From Candidatus Helarchaeota archaeon (GTDB lineage Archaea > Asgardarchaeota > Lokiarchaeia > Helarchaeales > JABXJV01), in contig JABXJV010000011.1 of assembly GCA_013375355.1 (NCBI GenBank), forward strand, positions 1 to 21,173: a stretch of 21,173 nt of DNA. The letters run 5' to 3'. The notes below the pieces were generated by a model. That model saw only the letters and a list, made by a program, of their open reading frames with translations. It was not told where the DNA came from and did not search any database. How positions within the stretch are numbered: the first letter of the stretch is position 1; the number at the start of each line of letters is the position of its first letter. Position numbers and translations under genes: made by a program. Shown one piece after another: positions 15,650 through 21,173 of this stretch.

Positions 15650-16105
15650 ATGAAGAGATCCGAGTTTAAGAAATACGAGAATATAGCTCGACAGAAATTA
15701 GCGGAAGCAGGTATTCCAATTTTACCAGATGTCCAATTTCGAATTGCAACTTATGGATTAAATAATTTTGAACAGGTTGGTATGGCTTTAGTCACAAGAA
15801 TTAATGAACCAGAATATTGTTCCAAGTGGTTAGTTCTTTTACCAGGGCAACGATGTCCTGAACACCACCATAAAAAGAAGAAAGAGACCTTTTTCTGCCA
15901 TAAAGGCGAAGTGATCTTAACATTACCCAATAAGACTATTACACTGAAACCAGGTGAACATTATACCCTAGAAGCTGGTACTAATCACACTTTCAGCTCT
16001 AAAAACGGTGCAATTGTAGAAGAAATTTCTACTCATGATTCAATGTCTGATAGTTTTTTCACTGACAAAGAAGTAGTCATTGGTTTGCCTATAGAAGACG
16101 ATTGA
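15650..16105 (+). CDS. cupin protein related to D-lyxose isomerase
   Basis: The protein has 151 residues. The cupin metal site is PEHHHKKKKETFF (70-82) with H72, H74 and E79, then H113 in AGTNHTF. The C-terminal FFTDKEV and GLPIEDD also recall the lyxose-isomerase type (PF07385). Known D-lyxose isomerases are longer (roughly 170-230 residues), so this compact form could act on another sugar or be a binding protein. It should be cytosolic, with Mn, Fe or Zn as the likely metal. ATG 15650 follows GGTG (15641-15644) by five bases. It lies 12 bases after the DUF2769 gene. The fold is confident; the substrate is unknown. Confidence 0.8.
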   Translation: MKRSEFKKYENIARQKLAEAGIPILPDVQFRIATYGLNNFEQVGMALVTRINEPEYCSKWLVLLPGQRCPEHHHKKKKETFFCHKGEVILTLPNKTITLKPGEHYTLEAGTNHTFSSKNGAIVEEISTHDSMSDSFFTDKEVVIGLPIEDD

Positions 16106-16138
16106 AAGGTCATATTCTTATAACTATTAAATAATATG

Positions 16139-16148
16139 TTATATAAAT
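16139..16148 (+). promoter_or_regulatory. candidate TATA box for the gene at 16219
   Basis: TTATATAAAT lies about 70-80 bases before ATG 16219. A start near 16167 would fall in a run of nine T's (16161-16169) that could also terminate the upstream cupin transcript. The arrangement is uncertain. Confidence 0.3.
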
Positions 16149-16218
16149 TAGAATAAATTATTTTTTTTTAATAAGTGATTAAAATGACTACAGAAACAAT
16201 AATGTCGAAGTGTTATAA

Positions 16219-16950
16219 ATGGGAAAATCAAAAAAAGAAAAATCATTAGAGGAAATTTATAAGGAATCTAGAGAACGTGAAGGTCCCGTAGTAATTCCGC
16301 CACAAGTTGATGCTAAATTCCTAGAAGATCTGAAAAAAATTACAAATATTGAAAATTTTGTTGAGATAATTAAAGAATTTAAAAAGTATCAAAAATTAGC
16401 TTTAGATAAACCCGGCAAAATTGTTCCAGGTAACATGATTTTGGGTGCTCCAGCTCCCAAATATTTCGAACCATCAGAGGAAGAAAGAAGACTTGCTGAA
16501 ATAGGAAGAGCTATTGGAATGATTTTACCTTCAATAAATAAGAAAAATGTAAAGAAAATAGCAGAACAAATGGTAGAAAATGATATATTTGTTGATCAAA
16601 TTATTTATCAAGATATCCAGTTTTATCACGTTGATGTTGTAGGATCTGGCAGGTTTATATATCCCCAAATTACATGGGATATTGCTCATTCCATTCTAGA
16701 TTATATAGATAAAGCAGTTAATAAAAAAATTGTTTCAAAACAAATTACAAAAATTAAAACTGCCCTTAATGAACCAAAAATAACTACTAAGAAGGACATA
16801 TTTTCATTAAAAGTTAAAGATAAATCTGAAGAAATACCAAAATATAAAGTAACTAATACTATTCAAGAAAAAGGTAAAAAATCAACTCAAAAAATTAAAG
16901 AACTCTTTGTAGATCTGTCAAAATTTATAAAAAAATTCTATTTAAAATGA
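16219..16950 (+). CDS. unrecognised basic soluble protein
   Basis: The protein has 243 residues, is Lys/Glu-rich and has no membrane segment. A charged N-terminus (1-50) leads to a probable helical stretch and a Pro/Gly segment (GKIVPGNMILGAPAPKYFEP, 66-85). A middle region of about 86-170 is likely folded (RAIGMILPSINKKN; YHVDVVGSGRFIYPQITWD). The tail (185-243) is Lys-rich and ends in an amphipathic helix. I recognise no family or catalytic motif. A GAAGTG lies seven bases before ATG 16219. It is flanked by the cupin gene and a terminator, so it is probably monocistronic. Confidence 0.7.
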   Translation: MGKSKKEKSLEEIYKESREREGPVVIPPQVDAKFLEDLKKITNIENFVEIIKEFKKYQKLALDKPGKIVPGNMILGAPAPKYFEPSEEERRLAEIGRAIGMILPSINKKNVKKIAEQMVENDIFVDQIIYQDIQFYHVDVVGSGRFIYPQITWDIAHSILDYIDKAVNKKIVSKQITKIKTALNEPKITTKKDIFSLKVKDKSEEIPKYKVTNTIQEKGKKSTQKIKELFVDLSKFIKKFYLK

Positions 16951-16953
16951 ATT

Positions 16954-16980
16954 TTGAGGAATATTATTCTCAACTTTTTT
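16954..16980 (+). terminator. hairpin plus T-tract terminator
   Basis: TTGAG at 16954-16958 pairs with CTCAA at 16969-16973; with a G-U and an A-U pair the stem reaches seven pairs around a six-base loop. CTTTTTT follows at 16974-16980. It starts four bases after the stop of the gene at 16219. On the minus strand no T-run follows, so it serves the plus strand only. Confidence 0.55.
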
Positions 16981-17003
16981 ATGTTTTTGTATTTTATTGT
17001 ATT

Positions 17004-18812
17004 TTAATTATCTAGTTTTGGGTTCTTAGGATTCAATTTATAAAAGAATCTCCCCATCTTCCGTAAGAAACGTGCGATCCATCCTTGGTTAAAGGAATCA
17101 AAGGTATCTTGGAGAATTTTTCCATCACCCCTTCCGAAAACTCCGAAGAAACAATATATAATTATTAAAAAAAAGAGTCCGGCTATGAGGAAAGTCAGGA
17201 ACGAGATGAATTGACCGAGACCTAATCCTATAAGGAGGATTGAATTGAGAAAATAAGCAAATGGCTCAATGGGCGCTAAAAAAAGATATAATCCTAGTAT
17301 TACCATGCAAATTATTATCCGTTTGATGCGTAAATCAAAATTTATTTTGAAATGTTTCTTTGCATATATAGCGAGATAGGGAAGAACGAAAATCCCACTT
17401 ATTAAGAATGCAAAACCAGCTCCAACAAGTGAATAATTATAGGTTCCCCATATTGGAAATAGATTATCGATGGCACCAAATATAAAAATGAATATAGGAG
17501 TCATAATGAACAATAGTATGCCCCCAATGCCAAAGGCAATAGCAGATTGTTTTGCACGACCTGCTCCGATAAGCCCCGCTCCATAGATACAGGCTAATCC
17601 ATAAAAGGACTGACCAAATCCCGTAACTGCCGTGGTGACCCATCCCTGGAATAATAAATCTTCTGTAACAACGGTAAGACCAAAAATTGAGAAAGAAACG
17701 GAACCAGCCATAAAAAGAAGAAGTAATCGACGTGCAAGGACTAGCATAGTAACAGAAAGCGGCATAGCAATAACCATTCCTACTCTTCCTACCGCATTTA
17801 GCGAGTTTTCTATACATTCATAGTCCTCTTTAACACATGCTTCAGCAATTTCAACATTTACTGGACCAGAAAACAATATTACAGCAACTTCAATAAAGAC
17901 AAATGAATCAATTAAAATGAGTAACTGAGTCATTTTCTCCCACGTTATAAGTCCTCCTAAGCCTAAAGCACCTCCCCAGAAATAATAACAAATAAACGTC
18001 ATTAAAAGCACTATATGAGAAAAAAATCCATAAACTACAAGGTTAGAAATTGTAGTAAGAGCACCATATTTCAAGTATTCGTTCGTAAATTCTTTATTAA
18101 GAGGATATTTTTTGGAGGGAAAGAATAAATCCTTGAATCCCAACCCTTCTGGTTTGATTTTATTATAAAAAACTATTGAAATGATCAACATAATGACTAG
18201 CATAGTTGCTGGAACAAAGGCAAGATATTCGGGTGCAATATTAAAAATGATGATAACAAATCCGAAAATGCAAACGACAACCCCAAACAGCCCCCCAATA
18301 ATGGCACCAAGATCGAAACGATTCATTACTCCCAAAAGATTTGTAAAAATGTCTCTTAAGAATGCAATTAGGACTGCAGAGGCAGCACCGAGTAACATAA
18401 TAAATAGTCCTATATCCGAAATGGAAAGAAATGCGAGAATGAACATAACGATATTAATTGAGAACCCAAGAATAAAATTGATTTTAGCCATTTGAATCGC
18501 TCGATGTTTTCCTTTTTCTTCATCTAATACAAAACTTTCTTTAGCGAGTTTGATGAATGCACCGCTAGCTCCCAGACTAAAAATAACTGCAAATGAAAAA
18601 AACATTGACGTAAGACCATAATAATTTAATTCACCCTCAGTATATACATTTCCAGCAATAATTTGGTAAATAAAGAGCATGATAGCTCCTAATACTGCCA
18701 TTAAGATAGTCCAGCTTGAACTGGCGACGGCTCTGGAGGCACCTGACTCTTTAAAGACATCTATCCGGCTCTTTTTTTCACTTTTTATTTCATGAGAAGG
18801 AGCTTCTGTCAT
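17004..18812 (-). CDS. MOP-superfamily lipid-linked oligosaccharide flippase-like protein
   Basis: The 602-residue membrane protein begins with a charged cytoplasmic N-terminus (1-30), then SSSWTILMAVLGAIMLFIYQ. This matches the first helix of the polysaccharide exporter/Wzx and MurJ-type group. About 14 hydrophobic segments follow, with a duplicated two-bundle layout and basic inner loops; the C-terminal 40 residues are hydrophilic. Such proteins move lipid-linked saccharides across the membrane, here perhaps dolichyl-linked glycans, to the outer face. No glycosyltransferase gene is adjacent (the GT-C gene lies 10 kb away), so the substrate is inferred. ATG 18812 has a weak GTGAT site. It is probably a single-gene unit, convergent with the gene at 16219 and divergent from the toxin-antitoxin operon. 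Confidence 0.82.
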   Translation of the reverse strand: MTEAPSHEIKSEKKSRIDVFKESGASRAVASSSWTILMAVLGAIMLFIYQIIAGNVYTEGELNYYGLTSMFFSFAVIFSLGASGAFIKLAKESFVLDEEKGKHRAIQMAKINFILGFSINIVMFILAFLSISDIGLFIMLLGAASAVLIAFLRDIFTNLLGVMNRFDLGAIIGGLFGVVVCIFGFVIIIFNIAPEYLAFVPATMLVIMLIISIVFYNKIKPEGLGFKDLFFPSKKYPLNKEFTNEYLKYGALTTISNLVVYGFFSHIVLLMTFICYYFWGGALGLGGLITWEKMTQLLILIDSFVFIEVAVILFSGPVNVEIAEACVKEDYECIENSLNAVGRVGMVIAMPLSVTMLVLARRLLLLFMAGSVSFSIFGLTVVTEDLLFQGWVTTAVTGFGQSFYGLACIYGAGLIGAGRAKQSAIAFGIGGILLFIMTPIFIFIFGAIDNLFPIWGTYNYSLVGAGFAFLISGIFVLPYLAIYAKKHFKINFDLRIKRIIICMVILGLYLFLAPIEPFAYFLNSILLIGLGLGQFISFLTFLIAGLFFLIIIYCFFGVFGRGDGKILQDTFDSFNQGWIARFLRKMGRFFYKLNPKNPKLDN

Positions 18813-18908
18813 TTTATATCACGTAAATTAATTTACTCATAATTAATTATTAAAAGAATCTTCTCATCATCTTTTTTTTAATATAAATTGTAATATGGAA
18901 AACAATAG

Positions 18909-18916
18909 TTTATATA
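18909..18916 (+). promoter_or_regulatory. TATA box of the toxin-antitoxin operon
   Basis: TTTATATA lies with its centre about 25 bases before ATG 18937. That is the archaeal distance from TATA box to start site, so the transcript would begin at the start codon. No Shine-Dalgarno site precedes the ATG, which fits a leaderless mRNA. Confidence 0.5.
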
Positions 18917-18936
18917 CATAATATGACAGAGTAAAC

Positions 18937-19251
18937 ATGATAAATATGGGTGTATTATCTGTTAGACTTGATCCAGAATTAGAAGAAAAGCTTCAGTTTC
19001 TTATGGAAAAACGGAAAATTGTAGACAAATCAGCTTATGTTAGACAATTAATTTCAAAATCTTTAACCGAAGACTTAATCGATTATTTATGTAAAGAGGT
19101 GCAAAAGAAAAACATTAGCGCTTGGAAAGCTGCCGAAATTGCGAAGATTTCCTTAAGAGCTATGTTAAAGGAATTAGCTAATCGAAATATTCCTTCATAT
19201 AATGATTTTGCTTTTAAAGAGGACTTGGACTTTGCTATGAGGAAAAAATAA
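18937..19251 (+). CDS. antitoxin: ribbon-helix-helix plus UPF0175 domain
   Basis: The protein has 104 residues. Residues 5-45 (VLSVRLDPELEEKL, then KSAYVRQLIS) form a ribbon-helix-helix DNA-binding motif. Residues 46-100 (NISAWKAAEIAKISLRAMLK, then IPSYNDFAFKEDLDFA) match UPF0175, the antitoxin family paired with DUF3368 toxins. It should bind both the toxin and its own promoter, giving autoregulation. The first ATG (18937) sits at the distance from TTTATATA expected for a leaderless transcript; an alternative ATG at 18946 has no better site. Its stop TAA overlaps the toxin start by one base (TAATG). This is typical of coupled toxin-antitoxin genes. Confidence 0.88.
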   Translation: MINMGVLSVRLDPELEEKLQFLMEKRKIVDKSAYVRQLISKSLTEDLIDYLCKEVQKKNISAWKAAEIAKISLRAMLKELANRNIPSYNDFAFKEDLDFAMRKK

Positions 19252-19763
19252 TGATTGGAGTAATCAATGCGTCCCCATTGATTTATTTAGGAAAACTTGG
19301 AGTTATTAGGTTATTACCGCAACTTTTTTCCGAAGTTTGGACAAGTGAAGAAGTTAAGAAAGAGGTCCTAAGCCAAAAGGCCACCCCAGAATTCCCTGTA
19401 TTAGAAGAGGCTTTCTCTACCTGGTTAAAAATATATTCAGTTAAGGATACTTCCCTATTGACCAAATTACTAAAGTTAAACATACATCGGGGAGAAGCAT
19501 ATGTAATAATGATAGCATATGAACTAAAACATTTAAAAAAAGAGCCTATCGCTATAATAGATGATTTAACAGCAAGAGAAATTGCAGTTACCTTTGAAAT
19601 CCCTGTAATTGGAACAGTAGGCGTCCTATTACGAGGTGTTAAGGAAATCTTTCTAACAAAAGAAAAATGTAAAAATCTTTTTGAGAAACTAATTGAAGAA
19701 ACGGATTTTAGGATTACAACTAAGCTTTACTCTCAAATTCTAAAAAAATTGGAAGAATTTTAA
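19251..19763 (+). CDS. DUF3368 PIN-domain toxin
   Basis: This 170-residue PIN-like nuclease begins with INASPLIYLGKLG (5-17), the DUF3368 opening. It has the acidic residue E82 in RGEAYV and the pair D104/D105 followed by R109 (IDDLTARE). The first catalytic position is N6 where many PIN proteins have Asp; Asn is also common in DUF3368, so the site need not be dead. The family is expected to cleave RNA when free of its antitoxin. The gene starts on the last base of the antitoxin stop codon. The C-terminal region (130-170) is helical, as in other members. Type II toxin-antitoxin is the natural reading. Confidence 0.87.
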   Translation: MIGVINASPLIYLGKLGVIRLLPQLFSEVWTSEEVKKEVLSQKATPEFPVLEEAFSTWLKIYSVKDTSLLTKLLKLNIHRGEAYVIMIAYELKHLKKEPIAIIDDLTAREIAVTFEIPVIGTVGVLLRGVKEIFLTKEKCKNLFEKLIEETDFRITTKLYSQILKKLEEF

Positions 19764-19772
19764 AAATAAATT

Positions 19773-19789
19773 AAAAAAAGAATATTCTT
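19773..19789 (-). terminator. palindrome plus T-tract after the D-aminoacylase gene
   Basis: On the minus strand AAGAATATTCTT (19778-19789) is a perfect palindrome and runs into seven T's, 14 bases after the stop at 19803. With no loop it is a poor hairpin, so the T-tract is the main signal. Confidence 0.35.
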
Positions 19790-19802
19790 AATTGATCCAA
19801 AT

Positions 19803-21173
19803 TTATATTGGTCTACGCAATACTTTTCCCGGATATTTTCTATTTTGTTTATTATTCTCCACCACGATTATACCATTAACAATGACATGTAGAATGCCTT
19901 CAGGGAATTGATGAGGGTTTTCGTATGTGGCTTTATCAATCACTGTTTTGGGATCGAAAATTACAATATCTGCCCACACACCTTCTCTAAGTAAACCCCG
20001 ATCCCTCAAACCCAAACGTTGAGCAGGAAAGGAAGTCATTTTGCGAATGGCATCCTCTAATGTTAAAACTTTTTCTTCACGAACGTATTTACCAAGGACC
20101 CTGGGATAGGTTCCAAATAATCGGGGGTGAAATTTCCCAAAAGATGTAATAGCAGGAATTCCAATGCCATCTGTTCCAACCATCTGGTATTGGTTAGTCA
20201 TAATTCGTCGAATGTCCTCTTCACACATAGTTTCTTTTGTAATCATACCTCCTCCTTCCTCATCGATTAATATTTCAAATACTGTATCCCAATCATCTGC
20301 TTTTCCTTTTATCTTTGTGATTTCTGAAATACTTTTACCTTCGATATCTTTCCATTTATCTGTATTTACAGTCGAGATATAAACAAAATCAAATCCAAAT
20401 TCATCGCTAAATTTTTCCCTGCCTTCTGTATCTCCAATGGTTTCTTTCTTAATACGCTCTCGATCTTTTGTATTATGCAAACGCTCAAGTATTTTTTCCG
20501 TACCTCCTTCATGAACCCAAGGTGGAAGAAAAGTATTGAGAAATGTCATACTACGAGTGTAGGGATATTGATCGAAACTTATGTTTATGCCACGTAAATT
20601 TGCCTCTTCTATCAAGCGCAAGCTTTCCTTACTCGCTCCCCAATAAGTTTTTCCAGAAACTTTATGGTGTGAAATTTGACCACCCAAGCAACCAGATTTT
20701 TCAACGATTTTAATAAATTCTTTGACTGCTTCTATTAAAGTTTTGCCTTCACCACGAATATGGGAAAAATAAAGTCCATTATACTTAGCCAATACCTTAG
20801 TCAATTCAATAAGTTCCTCAGTTTGTACAAAAACTTGAGGAGCGTAAATTAAACCCGTACTCATTCCAAAAGCTCCCGCTTCCATAGCTTCTGCCAAATA
20901 TTCCTTCATACTTTCAAGCTCATCGCCCGTGGGAAGCCTATCCTCAAAACCAGCTCCTCCTGCAAGTCTTATATTATTGTACCCAACAAAAAATACTAAA
21001 TTTAGAGGGCAACGAACTTTTTCCATTTTTTTAAGATATTCCTCAAATGTATTCCATGTAATATTTAAATTGGCTAACATCGAATTAATGCTACTCAACA
21101 ATTTTTTAGCATCATCAACTCTCTCGGGAGGGATAGGAGCAAGACTATCACCACACATGCCGACTACACATGT
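19803..21173 (-). CDS. N-acyl-D-amino-acid deacylase (D-aminoacylase), 5' end outside the window
   Basis: The frame is open to the right edge, giving 456 residues. It begins TCVVGMCGDSLAPI, which corresponds to the TTVVVGNCG segment about 90 residues into the family. The missing N-terminus would hold the HxH metal pair. Visible site residues are the Cys of MCG (the metal-bridging position), FSHIRGEG and ISHHKVSG with the ligand histidines, and VGTDGIG with the catalytic Asp. PAQRLGL and GVWADIVIFDP near the end are typical amidohydrolase-superfamily elements. The enzyme removes acyl groups from N-acyl-D-amino acids, or cleaves related dipeptides, in the cytosol. ATG 21158 is not the start: five further in-frame codons precede it at the edge. 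It converges with the toxin-antitoxin operon. Confidence 0.9.
   Translation of the reverse strand, partial: TCVVGMCGDSLAPIPPERVDDAKKLLSSINSMLANLNITWNTFEEYLKKMEKVRCPLNLVFFVGYNNIRLAGGAGFEDRLPTGDELESMKEYLAEAMEAGAFGMSTGLIYAPQVFVQTEELIELTKVLAKYNGLYFSHIRGEGKTLIEAVKEFIKIVEKSGCLGGQISHHKVSGKTYWGASKESLRLIEEANLRGINISFDQYPYTRSMTFLNTFLPPWVHEGGTEKILERLHNTKDRERIKKETIGDTEGREKFSDEFGFDFVYISTVNTDKWKDIEGKSISEITKIKGKADDWDTVFEILIDEEGGGMITKETMCEEDIRRIMTNQYQMVGTDGIGIPAITSFGKFHPRLFGTYPRVLGKYVREEKVLTLEDAIRKMTSFPAQRLGLRDRGLLREGVWADIVIFDPKTVIDKATYENPHQFPEGILHVIVNGIIVVENNKQNRKYPGKVLRRPI

Noticed and set aside
17464..17817. 117-codon frame inside the flippase gene on the same strand
   Set aside because: It lies entirely within a well-supported membrane protein, and its Ser/Tyr/Cys-rich product looks like an out-of-frame reading.
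18181..18495. 104-codon plus-strand frame opposite the flippase gene
   Set aside because: It is antisense to hydrophobic codons, which often leaves long open frames. No ribosome site or motif is present.
19251..19290. Asn in place of the first catalytic Asp of the PIN toxin as evidence of a dead toxin
   Set aside because: DUF3368 proteins commonly carry Asn at this position, so it is not by itself a sign of inactivation.
1..21173. tRNA genes, CRISPR arrays, insertion sequences and phage genes
   Set aside because: I looked for T-loop-like GTTC runs, regularly spaced repeats, transposases and terminal inverted repeats and found none.

Overview
The window reads as a piece of an AT-rich archaeal chromosome. 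The archaeal signs are an archaemetzincin, a thymidylate synthase with the methanogen-type active-site variant, a geranylgeranyl-reductase-family flavoprotein, DUF2769 and DUF3795 cysteine proteins, a UPF0175/DUF3368 toxin-antitoxin pair, GGTGA/GGAG-type ribosome sites, frequent TTG starts, and at least one gene that looks leaderless behind a TATA box. The mix, together with an FlgD/propeller-like secreted repeat protein and a GH2 glycosidase, would fit an Asgard (Lokiarchaeia-like) genome. That placement is an inference; no marker gene in the window proves it. I saw no tRNA, rRNA, CRISPR array, insertion sequence or phage gene, and no gene-free stretch longer than about 300 bases.

Layout. 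Positions 1-804 hold the end of a Lys/Glu-rich protein and a four-helix membrane protein with a zinc-ribbon tail. Positions 844-1218 (minus) encode a Lin0512-family protein, divergent from a flavoprotein gene (1331-2503) that carries a single in-frame TAA stop. A DUF3795 protein follows. Positions 2971-5647 (minus) hold a small zinc-ribbon gene missing from simple ORF calls, a polytopic membrane protein with a YdjM-like His/Asp pattern, and an M20 metallopeptidase 15 bases after it.

Positions 5862-9908 are a two-gene operon: a GT-C membrane glycosyltransferase and a GH2 beta-mannosidase-like enzyme with a C-terminal membrane anchor. They converge on a minus-strand pair (12360-9927): a surface protein of eight propeller-type repeats, with about 21 N-glycosylation sequons and a membrane anchor at each end, and a small polytopic membrane protein. 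A MOP-superfamily flippase lies at 17004-18812. The sugar-handling and surface genes suggest a cell-surface glycosylation theme, but their cooperation is inferred from position only.

Positions 12572-16950 (plus) are mostly single-gene units: archaemetzincin, a COG1237 metallo-beta-lactamase-fold enzyme, the thymidylate synthase, a DUF2769-cupin pair, and an unrecognised basic protein ended by a hairpin/T-tract terminator. Positions 18937-19763 are a compact toxin-antitoxin operon. The minus-strand gene at the right edge is an N-acyl-D-amino-acid deacylase whose 5' end lies outside the window.

Several start codons are set here from ribosome-site spacing and differ from the longest possible ORF. 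No homology search could be run, so family names rest on motif recognition.
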